From: Achromobacter denitrificans NBRC 15125 | GTDB taxonomy: Bacteria > Pseudomonadota > Gammaproteobacteria > Burkholderiales > Burkholderiaceae_B | Direction of reading: 5' to 3' | NCBI RefSeq assembly: GCF_001571365.1 | Contig: NZ_BCTQ01000023.1 | Span: forward strand, 49,402 to 113,401 | DNA length: 64,000 nucleotides | Part shown: positions 1 through 10,594 of the stretch, piece by piece | Layout of the letters: the number at the start of each line of letters is the position of its first letter | Numbering within the stretch: the stretch's first letter is position 1 | Notes under the pieces: model-generated | Databases searched by the model: none | The model's input: the letters and a program-made list of their open reading frames with translations, nothing else | Told to the model about the DNA's origin: nothing | Program-made: the position numbers and the translations under genes

Positions 1-132
1 GCCGCCAACGAAATGCTGGCCCGGACCGACGTCGCCCACGCGCCCTGGCATCTGGTATCTGCCAACGACAAGCGGTACGCTCGGGTGCAGGTGCTGCGGC
101 ACATCGTCGAAGCCATGGAAAACCAACATTGA
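1..132 (+). CDS. ppk2: Polyphosphate kinase 2 family protein, C-terminal end (partial)
   Basis: Only the last 43 codons are in the window; frame 1 is open from base 1 and stops at TGA 130-132. PPK2 enzymes move phosphate between polyphosphate and nucleotides in the cytoplasm. The visible tail reads MLARTD, then APWHLVSANDKRYAR, then a short helix before the stop. This matches the closing block of PPK2 proteins, where a trimmed aPWxxVxAxDKxxAR motif precedes the last helix. The subclass cannot be judged from this piece. The GNAT gene follows after 23 bases and may be cotranscribed. Confidence 0.75.
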   Translation, partial: AANEMLARTDVAHAPWHLVSANDKRYARVQVLRHIVEAMENQH

Positions 133-155
133 ACCGCCCCGGGAGGCCGCAAGCC

Positions 156-605
156 ATGAGTACCGTTGAAATCCGTCCGATCGTCGCCGCCGACTTCGAA
201 GCCTGGCTGCCGCTGTGGAAGGGCTACCAGGACTTCTACCGCGTCGACATCGACGACGCCGTCACGCGCAACACCTGGTCGCGTTTCCTGGACGGCAATG
301 AACCCATGCATGCCGCGCTGGCCTACGACAGCGGCCGGGCCATCGGCCTGGTGCACTGGATTTTCCATCGTTCCACCTGGACCGCCGGCGACTACTGCTA
401 CCTGCAGGACCTGTACGTGGCCCCGGACGTGCGCGGCACCGGCGCCGGGCGCAAGCTGATCGAACACGTCTACGAGCAGGCCGCCGCGGCCAACTGCGCG
501 CGCGTGTACTGGCTGACCCACGAAACCAATGCCACCGCCATCCAGCTGTACGACCGCATCGCAGACCGCTCCGGCTTCATCCAGTACCGCAAGGTGATGC
601 CGTGA
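156..605 (+). CDS. GNAT family N-acetyltransferase
   Basis: Codes for 149 residues, the usual size of a single-domain GNAT enzyme that transfers acetyl from acetyl-CoA to an amine. The acetyl-CoA pyrophosphate loop is visible about two thirds in: YLQDLYVAPDVRGTGAGRKL, a clear R/Q-x-x-G-x-G/A motif. The C-terminal WLTHETNATAIQLYD segment fits motif B. An in-frame TTG lies further upstream at 129, but ATG 156 is chosen because GGGAGG at 141-146 sits 9 bases before it. The stop overlaps the GTG start of the HIT gene, so the two are translationally coupled. The substrate is unknown. Confidence 0.88.
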   Translation: MSTVEIRPIVAADFEAWLPLWKGYQDFYRVDIDDAVTRNTWSRFLDGNEPMHAALAYDSGRAIGLVHWIFHRSTWTAGDYCYLQDLYVAPDVRGTGAGRKLIEHVYEQAAAANCARVYWLTHETNATAIQLYDRIADRSGFIQYRKVMP

Positions 606-1066
606 GCGCGCGCGACCCCAACTGCCCGCTGTGCCAGGAAGACGGCGGCACGCTGCTGTGGCGGGGGCCGCACCTGCGCATCATCGAGGTAAGCGACCCG
701 GACTACCCGGGCTTCACGCGGGTGGTCTGGAACGGCCACCTGGCCGAAATGACCAGCCTGTCCACCCATGGGCGCGACCTGCTGATGCGGGCCGTGTACG
801 TCGTCGAAGAGGCGCAGCAATCCATCCTGGCGCCCGACAAGATCAACCTGGCGTCGCTGGGCAACATGGTCCCGCACCTGCATTGGCACGTCATTCCGCG
901 CTGGCGCGGCGACCGCCACTTCCCCGATGCCATCTGGGCGCCGCCGCGGGTGGCGGCGGGCGCGGAATCCGCGGAATGGAAGGAACGGCAGGCCCGGGTG
1001 CAGGCCCTGCTGCCGCGCTACCGCGACCGCCTGGTCGAGGGAATGAACGCCCTGCTCTGGCACTGA
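602..1066 (+). CDS. HIT family protein (histidine triad nucleotide hydrolase)
   Basis: A 154-residue protein starting at GTG 602, which overlaps the TGA of the GNAT gene (GTGA). HIT proteins hydrolyse or transfer nucleotidyl groups, for example from Ap4A or nucleoside phosphoramidates. The histidine triad is intact: PHLHWHVIPR places H92, H94 and H96 in the H-x-H-x-H pattern. An N-terminal CPLC pair at residues 8-11 resembles the zinc-binding pair in several Ap4A-hydrolase-like HIT proteins. The exact substrate is not readable. It probably forms a two-gene unit with the acetyltransferase. Confidence 0.9.
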   Translation: MSARDPNCPLCQEDGGTLLWRGPHLRIIEVSDPDYPGFTRVVWNGHLAEMTSLSTHGRDLLMRAVYVVEEAQQSILAPDKINLASLGNMVPHLHWHVIPRWRGDRHFPDAIWAPPRVAAGAESAEWKERQARVQALLPRYRDRLVEGMNALLWH

Positions 1067-1385
1067 ATCCACGGCCTGGGCGGGCAGTGCCGGGGCGCAG
1101 GTCAGCGCTATCCGGTCCGTGCGCCCTTCCGGTCGGCCTCGCTGCACCCGGCGGGTCCGCTCAAGCCCCGCCATCGTTCTACCCGACCCGCCCGTTCAGG
1201 GACGGACGTCGGAGACCGCCGCCATCCCCGCGTGGGTTCCACCTGACGCGAGTTGTTTCGAATCGCGCATTTTCCCCGATAAATAGACGAGGTTCGCCGA
1301 AGTAAAACGGGCAGCGCCGCGTCATTCAGATAAAATTCAGGTTTGCCCGCACGCGGCCCACGCGGTCGACAAGGACTCCAAGACA
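1067..1385. other. Intergenic region upstream of nhaA
   Basis: 319 bases without a credible gene. The first two thirds are GC-rich with no clear stem-loop followed by a T run. GC content drops from about 1255, and a TAAAAT hexamer at 1331-1336 could be a -10 element for nhaA, although I found no convincing -35 at the right spacing. I see no RNA gene here. Confidence 0.4.
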
Positions 1386-2606
1386 GTGACTCTTCCGGCT
1401 ACGCCCCCGCCCAAATCCGCCTCGTTCCTGCAAGCGTTCCTGCGGTCCGAAGCATTGGGCGGCTACGTCCTCATGCTGGCCGCCCTGATCGCGCTGGTGG
1501 TCGCCAACAGCCCCGCCGCCCCCCATTACTTCGGCGCGCTCGAAACCAAGCTGGGCTTCCAGGCGGGCCCTATCGTGCTCAAGGAAACCGCCCTGCACTG
1601 GATCAACGACGGCCTGATGGCGGTGTTCTTCCTGCTGGTCGGGCTGGAGATCAAGCGCGAAGTGCTCGACGGGCAGTTGCGCGGGGCCGCCCGCATCGTC
1701 CTGCCCGGCATCGCCGCGGTGGGCGGCATGGCGCTGCCGGCGCTCATCTACGTGCTGGTCAACGCCGGCAGCCCCGACACCCTGCGCGGCTGGGCCATCC
1801 CCGCCGCGACCGACATCGCGTTCGCGCTGGGCATCCTGGCGCTGCTGGGCAGCCGCGTGCCGACGTCGCTGAAGATCTTCCTCACCGCGCTGGCGATCCT
1901 GGACGACCTGGGCGCCATCATCATCATCGCGCTGTTCTATACGTCGACGCTCAATACCTTCGCCCTGGGGATGGCGGGCGCCCTGCTGGCCAGCCTGTTC
2001 TGCCTGAACCGCATGGGGGTGTTGCGCCTGGCGCCCTATCTGCTGATCGGCGTAGTGCTGTGGTATTTCGTCCTGAAGTCCGGCGTGCATGCCACGCTGG
2101 CCGGCGTGGCGCTGGCGCTCGCCATCCCGCTGCGCCCGCAGAACCAGGGCCATCCCGGCACGCATTCGCCGCTGCATGCGCTGGAACACACCTTGCACAA
2201 GCCGGTCGCCCTGCTGATCGTTCCGCTGTTCGGATTCGCCAACGCGGGCGTGTCCTTCTCCGGCCTGGGCCTGGGCAGCCTGGCGCAGCCCGTGCCGCTG
2301 GGCGTGGCCCTGGGCCTGTTCCTGGGCAAGCAACTGGGCGTGTTCGGCTTTGCCTGGCTCGCCATCAAGAGCGGCATCGCCAGCCTGCCGCGGCACGCCA
2401 CCTTCGCGCAGCTGTACGGCGTCGCGCTGCTGTGCGGCATCGGCTTCACGATGAGCCTGTTCATCGGCGCCCTCGCCTTCACCGACCCGGCCGCCGTTGA
2501 CGCCACCAAGATCGGCGTCCTGACGGGGTCGCTGGTGTCGGCCGTGACCGGTTTCGTGCTGCTGCGCGCCTGCGGCGCGCCCGCCGGCCACCCCGAAAAA
2601 TCGTGA
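1386..2606 (+). CDS. nhaA: Na+/H+ antiporter NhaA
   Basis: A 406-residue inner-membrane protein that exchanges two protons for one sodium ion and helps control cell pH and salt. It has about a dozen hydrophobic segments. The family signatures are present: [14 protein letters not shown] in the middle and [17 protein letters not shown], whose aspartate pair corresponds to the E. coli Asp163/Asp164 ion site. The start is GTG 1386 with AAGGA 10 bases upstream; translation from there gives the usual N-terminal [14 protein letters not shown] segment. Length is normal for the family. It looks like a stand-alone gene; DUF488 follows after 59 bases. Confidence 0.95.
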   Translation: MTLPATPPPKSASFLQAFLRSEALGGYVLMLAALIALVVANSPAAPHYFGALETKLGFQAGPIVLKETALHWINDGLMAVFFLLVGLEIKREVLDGQLRGAARIVLPGIAAVGGMALPALIYVLVNAGSPDTLRGWAIPAATDIAFALGILALLGSRVPTSLKIFLTALAILDDLGAIIIIALFYTSTLNTFALGMAGALLASLFCLNRMGVLRLAPYLLIGVVLWYFVLKSGVHATLAGVALALAIPLRPQNQGHPGTHSPLHALEHTLHKPVALLIVPLFGFANAGVSFSGLGLGSLAQPVPLGVALGLFLGKQLGVFGFAWLAIKSGIASLPRHATFAQLYGVALLCGIGFTMSLFIGALAFTDPAAVDATKIGVLTGSLVSAVTGFVLLRACGAPAGHPEKS

Positions 2607-2665
2607 AGGGGCTCCGCGGGCGCTAAAGTAGGCGGGGTACGCCGCCACGATCCCGAGGAGCCGCC

Positions 2666-3055
2666 ATGAAAACGCCCGCCATCACCCTGCAACGCGTCTA
2701 CGAAGGCACCGGCCCGGAAGGCAACTACCGGGCGCTCGTGGACCGCGTCTGGCCGCGCGGGCTGCGCCGGGCCGACCTGGGGCTGGACGAATGGGCCCGG
2801 GATCTCGCGCCCACCACCGAACTGCGCAAGTGGTTCAACCATATCGAAGAACGCTGGGAAGACTTCCGCCGCAAATACCTGGCCGAACTGGCCGCGCCCG
2901 ACCAGCAGGCGCGCATGGCCGCCCTGCTGGAGGCCGCCGGCAAAAAGCCCCTGACCCTGCTCTACGGCGCCCACGATGCCGAGCACAATCAGGCGGTCGT
3001 GCTGCGCGACGCCCTGCTGGCCTATGCCGGCCATCACGGCAAACGATCCGCCTGA
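2666..3055 (+). CDS. DUF488 family protein
   Basis: A 129-residue soluble protein of the DUF488/YeaO type. The typical features are all visible: VDRVWPRG near residue 27, then LDEWARDLAPTTELRKWF, and LTLLYGAHDAEHNQAVVL near the C-terminus. Its biochemical role is not established in the family. The start ATG 2666 has GAGGAG seven bases upstream. It lies between nhaA and the hydroxybutyrate dehydrogenase gene with separate spacers and gives no clear functional link to either. Confidence 0.88.
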   Translation: MKTPAITLQRVYEGTGPEGNYRALVDRVWPRGLRRADLGLDEWARDLAPTTELRKWFNHIEERWEDFRRKYLAELAAPDQQARMAALLEAAGKKPLTLLYGAHDAEHNQAVVLRDALLAYAGHHGKRSA

Positions 3056-3198
3056 GCCGCTGTCCGGGGCCGGGCGCGGCCCGCCCGGCGTTCAGCCAGC
3101 TCTCATGCTGAAGCGCTACCATCGAACCATGCTCCCTGCACCCGTGGGCGACGCGGCCCAGCCCGGCCCACAGTCAATCCCAACCTGGAGGTAATAGC

Positions 3199-3987
3199 AT
3201 GCAGCATGATCTGAACGGAAAAACCGCCGTCGTCACCGGCGCCGCCAGCGGCATCGGCAAGGAAATCGCGCTCACGCTCGCGCGCGCCGGCGCCTCGGTT
3301 GCGATCGCCGACCTGAACCTGGCGGGCGCCGAGGCCGTCGCCCGGGAAATCGAGCAGGCTGGCGGCAAGGCGATGGGCGTCGCGATGGATGTCACCAACG
3401 AAGAGGCCGTGAACCAGGGGATCGACCGCGTGGCCGCCGCCTACGGCAGCGTCGACATCCTGGTCTCGAACGCCGGCATCCAGATCGTGAACCCCATCGA
3501 GAACTTCGCCTATGCCGACTGGAAGAAGATGCAGGCGATCCACGTCGACGGCGCCTTCCTCACCACCAAGGCCGCCCTCAAGCACATGTACAAGGACAAC
3601 CGGGGCGGCGTCGTCATCTACATGGGCTCGGTCCATTCGCACGAAGCCTCGCCGCTGAAATCCGCCTACGTCGCCGCCAAGCACGCGCTGCTGGGCCTGG
3701 CCCGCGTGCTTGCCAAGGAAGGCGCGGCCCACAATGTGCGCTCGCACGTGATCTGCCCGGGCTTCGTGCGCACGCCACTGGTCGAAAAGCAGATTCCGGA
3801 ACAGGCGAAAGAGCTGGGCATCAGCGAAGAAGACGTCGTCAAGAAGGTCATGCTGGGCGACACGGTGGACGGCGTGTTCACGACCGTCGAGGACGTGGCG
3901 CAGACCGCCCTGTTCCTGGCCGCCTTCCCCAGCGCCGCGCTCACCGGCCAATCGTTCGTGGTCAGCCACGGCTGGTACATGCAATAG
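3199..3987 (+). CDS. 3-hydroxybutyrate dehydrogenase (SDR family)
   Basis: A 262-residue cytoplasmic short-chain dehydrogenase expected to oxidise D-3-hydroxybutyrate to acetoacetate with NAD+, a step in use of polyhydroxybutyrate and ketone bodies. The Rossmann motif TGAASGIG is at residues 13-20, NAG at 91-93, catalytic Ser144 and the YxxxK pair Tyr157/Lys161. The stretch from [20 protein letters not shown] to the C-terminal [15 protein letters not shown] is highly characteristic of the hydroxybutyrate dehydrogenase subgroup. GGAGGT lies just before ATG 3199. It appears monocistronic. Confidence 0.93.
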   Translation: MQHDLNGKTAVVTGAASGIGKEIALTLARAGASVAIADLNLAGAEAVAREIEQAGGKAMGVAMDVTNEEAVNQGIDRVAAAYGSVDILVSNAGIQIVNPIENFAYADWKKMQAIHVDGAFLTTKAALKHMYKDNRGGVVIYMGSVHSHEASPLKSAYVAAKHALLGLARVLAKEGAAHNVRSHVICPGFVRTPLVEKQIPEQAKELGISEEDVVKKVMLGDTVDGVFTTVEDVAQTALFLAAFPSAALTGQSFVVSHGWYMQ

Positions 3988-4037
3988 CCGCGTCCCGCGG
4001 CGTCCGCGAGGCCTTTGGTACCCTAGCCGCTTTGCCG

Positions 4038-4062
4038 GCCGGCGCGCACCCTGCGCGCCGGC
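4038..4062 (+). other. Perfect GC stem-loop ahead of tenA
   Basis: A 10-bp perfect stem, GCCGGCGCGC (4038-4047) with GCGCGCCGGC (4053-4062), encloses a 5-base loop. It ends 22 bases before the tenA start. No T tract follows, so it is not a typical terminator, and none of the conserved TPP-riboswitch motifs are present around it. Confidence 0.45.
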
Positions 4063-4084
4063 GGACACGCCTTGAGGAAACGCC

Positions 4085-4747
4085 ATGTCGTTCAGTTCCG
4101 ACGCCTGGGCGCGCAACGCCGCGCTCTACGAAAAAACGCGCACCATGCCGTTCAACCTGGAGCTGGCCAGCGGCCAGCTCGACGAGAACGCCTTTCGCCA
4201 CTACATGATCCAGGACGCGCACTACCTGGTCGCGTTCGGCCGCGCCCTGGCCATCGCGGCGGCCAAGGCCGACCACGCCGACGGCGTGGTGCAGTTCGCC
4301 GACGCCGCCAAGGGCGCCGTCGTCGTCGAACGCAGCCTGCACGCCGGCTTCATGAAGCAGTTCGGCATCGACGAAGCCACCTTCGAGGCCACGCCGCTGT
4401 CGCCCGCCAGCCACCACTACACCAGCTTCCTGATCGCCACCGCCTGGAGCGCCCCGTACCCGGTCGCGCTCGCCGCCTTGCTGCCCTGCTTCTGGATCTA
4501 CGCCGAAATCGGCCGCGATATCCAGGCGCGCGCCGTGACGCCCAACCCGTACTCCGCCTGGATCGACGCCTACGCGGGCGAAGATTTCCACGCGCTGGTG
4601 CGCGCCGTCATCGCCACGGTGGACCGCTGCGCGGAAGCCGCGTCCGCGGAAACCCGAGAGGCCATGCACCAGGCCTACACGCACGCCGCCCAGCTGGAAT
4701 GGATGTTCTGGGATTCGGCATACCGGCAGGCCGGCTGGCCGGTCTGA
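4085..4747 (+). CDS. tenA: TenA-type thiaminase II / aminopyrimidine aminohydrolase
   Basis: A 220-residue all-helical protein of the TenA/PQQC fold. TenA hydrolyses degraded thiamine pyrimidines to hydroxymethylpyrimidine so that the base can be salvaged for thiamin synthesis. The key residues fall exactly where expected: Asp44 in IQDAHYLVAF, and the catalytic nucleophile Cys135 in LLPCFWIYAEIG. The C-terminal EWMFWDSAYRQAGWP segment is also typical. No other thiamin gene is adjacent. A strong GC stem-loop precedes the gene, but no TPP riboswitch is recognisable. Confidence 0.93.
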   Translation: MSFSSDAWARNAALYEKTRTMPFNLELASGQLDENAFRHYMIQDAHYLVAFGRALAIAAAKADHADGVVQFADAAKGAVVVERSLHAGFMKQFGIDEATFEATPLSPASHHYTSFLIATAWSAPYPVALAALLPCFWIYAEIGRDIQARAVTPNPYSAWIDAYAGEDFHALVRAVIATVDRCAEAASAETREAMHQAYTHAAQLEWMFWDSAYRQAGWPV

Positions 4748-4758
4748 GGCCCTGGCAC

Positions 4759-4782
4759 GGCGCGCGCCTTGCCGCGCGCGCC
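4759..4782. terminator. Possible stem-loop between convergent genes
   Basis: GGCGCGCG (4759-4766) pairs with CGCGCGCC (4775-4782) in the 66-base gap between tenA and the minus-strand small gene. A T-rich patch occurs only about 15 bases later, so it is a weak terminator candidate. Confidence 0.3.
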
Positions 4783-4813
4783 CGATCCCGCCCAGAATTG
4801 ATTTTGTTTCCCC

Positions 4814-5050
4814 CTACGGCAACCCAGAATCCTCTTTGCCTGGTTTTGGCTGCGCCTTAGGGCCATCAGAGAATGGCTTGATACCAAGCATCGACGCTTT
4901 CGACGCATACATCCCGACTGAACCAATCAAGAAACCCAGCAAAATCACCAAGTAGGAATCATATCTAAGCCCGCCAAAGAGCAATGCAATACCTACCAAC
5001 GAGAGCACACCGCGCACCCAGCGTTTGAAGTTGCCATTTCTTATTAGCAT
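4814..5050 (-). CDS. Small membrane protein of unknown function, low-GC
   Basis: Encodes 78 residues from ATG 5050. The N-terminus is basic (MLIRNGNFKRWVRG). Two adjacent hydrophobic stretches follow, LSLVGIALLFGGL and SYLVILLGFLIGSVGMYASK, and then a polar tail ending in PKPGKEDSGLP. This suggests a small inner-membrane protein with two helices. I do not recognise a named family. The reading frame stays open further upstream, but the residues there lack the same hydrophobic pattern, so the internal ATG is preferred; no strong ribosome site was seen. By my count GC over 4861-4980 is about 47%, far below the neighbours, so the gene looks imported. Confidence 0.6.
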   Translation of the reverse strand: MLIRNGNFKRWVRGVLSLVGIALLFGGLRYDSYLVILLGFLIGSVGMYASKASMLGIKPFSDGPKAQPKPGKEDSGLP

Positions 5051-5244
5051 GTATTTTTGGTGCCGTAGACAGGGTTTCAGACTACGCTTTTTCGGACTGT
5101 AGGGCGCAGGGGAGAGAAGTCCAGTCTGACACCTTATTGCCGGCGCCATCGGACTGTTCCCAAAAAGCACCGGCGGACAAACCCTGGGTAGGCTCTTGCG
5201 CCACCGCACAGCCGCCCGTGCCGGGCTATGCCAAAATCGCGCCC

Positions 5245-6006
5245 ATGCCGACCGATAACCGCCTGATTCCCCACGCCCTCGCCGCCCAGACGGCGCAACT
5301 CCCCGCCGCCTGGCTTGCGGCCTTCGCCGACCCGGGCGTGGCCGATGCGCTGGCGGCGGCGACCGCCCACGTCGAGAAGCGCCTGGGCGAAGGCGCCGTC
5401 ATCTACCCCGCCACGCCCTTCCGCGCCCTGCAAGGGCTGGCGCCGTCGGACGTGCGGGTGGTGATCCTGGGGCAGGACCCCTACCATGGCCCGGGCCAGG
5501 CCCAGGGCCTGGCATTCTCGGTGCCGGACGACTGCAAGCGTCCGCCCAGCCTGCGCAATATCTTCAATGAGATCGCCCAGGAGTTTCCCGGCACTCCCGT
5601 GCCGGCCGGCAACGACTTGAGCCACTGGGCCGAGCAGGGCGTGCTGCTGCTGAACACGGCGCTGACGGTGGAGGACGGCACGCCCGCCTCTCACGCCAAG
5701 CGCGGCTGGGAAACGGTGACGGACGCGCTGATCTCGCTGGTCGCCCGCGACCCGTCCCCCAAGGTTTTCATGCTCTGGGGCGCGCATGCCCAAGCCAAGC
5801 GTCTGTTGCTGCCGGACAACAGCGGGCATCTGGTCCTGATGTCCAATCACCCGTCGCCGCTCTCCGCGAGGCGCCCGCCGGTGCCCTTCCTGGGCTGCGG
5901 TCACTTCCTGGCCACCAATGAATGGCTGGCCAACCAAGGGAAAAACCCTATTGATTGGGGGCTGGACAAAAAAACAGTTTCCATGCAAGGCGAATTCAGG
6001 TTATGA
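5245..6006 (+). CDS. ung: Uracil-DNA glycosylase
   Basis: A 253-residue family 1 uracil-DNA glycosylase, which removes uracil from DNA and starts base excision repair. The water-activating loop GQDPYHGPGQAQG contains catalytic Asp78; LLLNTALTVEDG and the leucine-loop motif HPSPLSARR carry the His and Ser that close on the DNA. The frame remains open upstream to 5137, but ATG 5245 gives the usual length and the expected N-terminus. It stands alone between the divergent small gene and the RNA helicase gene. Confidence 0.96.
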   Translation: MPTDNRLIPHALAAQTAQLPAAWLAAFADPGVADALAAATAHVEKRLGEGAVIYPATPFRALQGLAPSDVRVVILGQDPYHGPGQAQGLAFSVPDDCKRPPSLRNIFNEIAQEFPGTPVPAGNDLSHWAEQGVLLLNTALTVEDGTPASHAKRGWETVTDALISLVARDPSPKVFMLWGAHAQAKRLLLPDNSGHLVLMSNHPSPLSARRPPVPFLGCGHFLATNEWLANQGKNPIDWGLDKKTVSMQGEFRL

Positions 6007-6281
6007 TCGCCGCACTGCACAAAACGAGTTCGGCATTTACCGCCTTGATTTAGCGGAAGTTTTCGCAGTCTGCCGGGCAAACAGCCCCGGCCACTGCCGA
6101 ACCATCATCGATTCCTGACCCCTTTCCTTTCGCCCTGCGTTCCAATCTCCACACGAGAACGCGCCACGCGCATGGTTGATCCGGTCGGCACGATGCTCCA
6201 TCAACCGTCGCCTGGATCCGGCCGCCTAATCTCCTGGCCCGACCAAGCACTGCGTCGCATTGATTGCGGCAAGGGAAAGTA

Positions 6282-8042
<1,761 letters not shown>

Positions 8043-8089
8043 TCCCGGCCCCAGCGGTTCGACAAGAACCGCGCCGGCGATCTGACCGC

Positions 8090-8130
8090 ACCCCAGGCAT
8101 CGGAGGACAATCCGATCCCTGGGGTGTTTT
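8090..8130. terminator. Rho-independent terminator after the helicase gene
   Basis: A 15-base arm at 8090-8104 (ACCCCAGGCATCGGA) pairs with 8111-8125 (TCCGATCCCTGGGGT) with one mismatch and a 6-base loop, followed by GTTTT. It lies between the plus-strand helicase gene and the minus-strand IclR gene, and may serve both. Confidence 0.85.
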
Positions 8131-8169
8131 GCATTCTCGGCCAGCAATCCGCCTGACGCGGATCTCCGG

Positions 8170-8961
8170 CTACGTGCTTCTCGCGCCCAGCAGCATGCTG
8201 ATCTTGCGGGCGACGTTCTGCACGAGCGGAATGATCTCGTGCATGCGGGCTTCATCGGTATAGGCGTCCGTGCTCGTCACGCTGATGGACGCGACGATTT
8301 CTCCGCTGGCATCGCGCACAGGCGTGCCGACGCAACGGATCCCGTCGACGTTTTCGCCCAGGTCAAAGGTGTATCCCTTCGCGGCATAGATCGCCATGGC
8401 TTCCAGCCACTGCTCCAGCGACAGCGGTCCGGCCAGCCCTTTTGCCGCCTCTTGTTCGTAGCGCTTCGTCCAGGCGGCGCGCCCCTGATCGAGAATCAAC
8501 GCCTTGCCCACGCTGGTGCAACACACGGGCTTGCGCCCGCCTATGCGCGTATTGACTTCGATGGGGCGTTTGCCGCCGATCTTGTCGAGATAGATGATGC
8601 CTTCGTCTTCATCCAGCGCGGCCAGATGCACCGTGTCTTGCGTCTGCTCGGCCAGTTCCTCCAGCAAGGGACGGGCCGTCGTGGTGATGGCCGATTCGCG
8701 ATAGGCCAGGAAACCCAGCTCGACCAGCCGGCTGCCCAGGCGATATCCCTTGCGGGGCTCGAAATGCAGGTAGCGGATCTGCACCAGCGCCGAAGCCAGC
8801 CGGTGCGTGGTGCTGAAGGCAATGCCGGTTCTGTCCGAGATGTCCTTCACGCTGCGGCAGCCTTCGGCCACCGCGCTCACCACGTCGAGTCCGCGAAAGA
8901 GGGTCTGGCTGGCGAGCGGCTTAGCGATCTTGGCGGTCTTGGTGTCGGGCTTTTCGGTCAT
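8170..8961 (-). CDS. IclR family transcriptional regulator
   Basis: A 263-residue regulator if started at ATG 8961; an in-frame ATG 33 bases further upstream would add 11 residues. The N-terminal winged helix (SQTLFRGLDVVSAV through GIAFSTTHRLASALV) is followed by the IclR effector domain, with the conserved TSVGKALI segment and a C-terminal SISVTSTDAYTDEARMHEIIP. It is the last gene of a minus-strand group containing an MFS permease, an aldolase and an acylating aldehyde dehydrogenase. It is therefore the likely local regulator of that pathway. The effector is unknown. Confidence 0.88.
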   Translation of the reverse strand: MTEKPDTKTAKIAKPLASQTLFRGLDVVSAVAEGCRSVKDISDRTGIAFSTTHRLASALVQIRYLHFEPRKGYRLGSRLVELGFLAYRESAITTTARPLLEELAEQTQDTVHLAALDEDEGIIYLDKIGGKRPIEVNTRIGGRKPVCCTSVGKALILDQGRAAWTKRYEQEAAKGLAGPLSLEQWLEAMAIYAAKGYTFDLGENVDGIRCVGTPVRDASGEIVASISVTSTDAYTDEARMHEIIPLVQNVARKISMLLGARST

Positions 8962-9043
8962 TTCGTGAGCAGTGAGTGACGGATCGTGAAGCATCGGCCA
9001 GCCATCGGCGCCGCCGGCGCCGATGCCTCACGCACTCGCTGCG

Positions 9044-10417
9044 TCACGCATCCAGCGGTTGTCCGGTGCGATCCTTGGTGAAGCTGATCGCGATCAGCGA
9101 TACCAAAGCGCACAGGGCAATGAAGATCGCAACCGGGACATAGCTGCCATGATACCGGGCCAGCAAGGCCGTGGCGATGAGCGGCATCGGGCCGCCGACC
9201 AGCGCGGCCCCTACCTGGTAGCCGAGCGAAATGCCGGTGTAGCGCACATTCGGCGGAAAGCTCTCGGCGAAGAAGGTGCCCAGCACCGAACCGTAGGTGG
9301 ACCAGATGATGGAAAAGCCGACCACCACCGCCGCCGTGGAAATCAGCGCCGAACCCTGGTTGAGCAGCCAGAAGTAAGGCAGCGCATAGACCACGATCGC
9401 GACCGAGCCCCACACAAAGACTTTCTTGCGGCCGATCCGGTCGGACAACGCGCCAAAATACAGCATGACCGGCACGGCGATCAGCGCGGCGACCAGCACC
9501 ACGTTCAGCGCCGCGACACGCTCATAGCCCAGGCCCACCAAGTACGAAATGGTGAACGTGGCGAAGAGAAAGAAGGTGCTGGTCTCCACGAACTTGGCGC
9601 CAATGGCGATCAGCACGGCGCGCCAATGTCGGGTCAGCGTTTCCACCAGCGGCATCCGCTTGTGTTCGGCGCTCTTGGGATTCGCCCGCGCCTCTGCGGC
9701 CACCTTGCGGAAGGACGGCGTCTCTTCCACCTTGTTGCGGATCCACATGCCGATCAGCACGAGCACGATGGACAGCACGAACGGGATGCGCCAGCCGTAG
9801 GACAGGAAGGCTTCTTCCGAAAACAGCGCACTCAGGCCCGAGGTGACGAAGTTGCCCAGCGCCAGGCCGAACAGCGCGCCGGTTTGCGGCACCGCGCCGT
9901 AGAAGCCCCGCTTTTCGGCGGGCGAGTATTCCACCGCCAGCAATACGCCGCCTCCCCATTCGCCGCCCAGCGCCAGCCCCTGCAACAAGCGCAGCAGGGT
10001 CAGCAAGATGGGCGACCATACGCCTATGCTCGCATAGGTCGGCGTCAGGCCGATCAGCACCGTGGAGATCCCCATGATGGACAGCGTTATCACCAGCGTC
10101 TTCTTGCGGCCGACGCGGTCGCCCACGTGCGCAAAGACGATGCCGCCTATGGGACGTATCAGGAACGCCAGCGCGAACGAGGCGAGCGCCAGCAACTGGC
10201 TGGTCACGGGGTCGTCCGAGGGAAAGAACAGCCTGCCGAAGACGATGGACGACATGGTTCCGTAGAGGAAATAGTCATACCACTCGATGGTGCTGCCCAC
10301 CGCGCTGCCAAACAGCGCGCGCCGGCGGTCGGCCGGGCTGATGGCGGCGGTTGCCGAAGCGGCGTTGTTGCCCGCCGGCCTGTTGCCCGCGGTCGGGGCC
10401 AGTTGTGTTGCGCTCAT
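9044..10417 (-). CDS. MFS transporter, metabolite:H+ symporter type
   Basis: A 457-residue inner-membrane permease with about 12 hydrophobic segments. The start of the fold, GSAVGSTIEWYDYFLYGTMS, is the hallmark of the metabolite:H+ symporter branch (relatives of ShiA, KgtP and ProP). The loop motif GDRVGRKKTL sits between helices 2 and 3, and a second copy, LSDRIGRKKVF, lies in the second half. ATG 10417 is chosen because the reading frame upstream has no membrane or signal character. It lies between the aldolase gene (177-base gap) and the IclR gene, so it likely imports the organic acid that the pathway degrades. Confidence 0.9.
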   Translation of the reverse strand: MSATQLAPTAGNRPAGNNAASATAAISPADRRRALFGSAVGSTIEWYDYFLYGTMSSIVFGRLFFPSDDPVTSQLLALASFALAFLIRPIGGIVFAHVGDRVGRKKTLVITLSIMGISTVLIGLTPTYASIGVWSPILLTLLRLLQGLALGGEWGGGVLLAVEYSPAEKRGFYGAVPQTGALFGLALGNFVTSGLSALFSEEAFLSYGWRIPFVLSIVLVLIGMWIRNKVEETPSFRKVAAEARANPKSAEHKRMPLVETLTRHWRAVLIAIGAKFVETSTFFLFATFTISYLVGLGYERVAALNVVLVAALIAVPVMLYFGALSDRIGRKKVFVWGSVAIVVYALPYFWLLNQGSALISTAAVVVGFSIIWSTYGSVLGTFFAESFPPNVRYTGISLGYQVGAALVGGPMPLIATALLARYHGSYVPVAIFIALCALVSLIAISFTKDRTGQPLDA

Positions 10418-10537
10418 GGTCTTGTTTGTCTCGTGAGTGTTCGATCGGACATCCGCGGAGAATTCCCCGCATGAAATGGATGCCGTGCTTTTCTTGTACT
10501 TGCGCCGGCAAACCGCCGGCTCGGACCCAGCCCGCCT

Positions 10538-10582
10538 CAAGCCTGCCGGCTGCCCACGCGGGAGCGGCCGGCAGCGGGCTTG
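10538..10582. other. Inverted repeat between aldolase and transporter genes
   Basis: CAAGCC-TGCCGGC (10538-10550) faces GCCGGCA-GCGGGCTTG (10567-10582), giving an imperfect long stem in the 177-base gap. There is no T run. It could reduce read-through from the aldolase gene into the permease gene, or stabilise the upstream message. Confidence 0.4.
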
Positions 10583-10594
10583 GTTTCCCGCGGC

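Noticed and set aside
1326..2648. Long antisense frames over nhaA and many other genes
   Set aside because: High-GC coding DNA leaves long open shadow frames; these have Ala/Arg/Gly/Gln-biased composition, no domains and no ribosome-binding sites.
4000..4084. TPP riboswitch before tenA
   Set aside because: The conserved CTGAGA and ACCTGA-type motifs of the class are absent; only a GC hairpin is seen.
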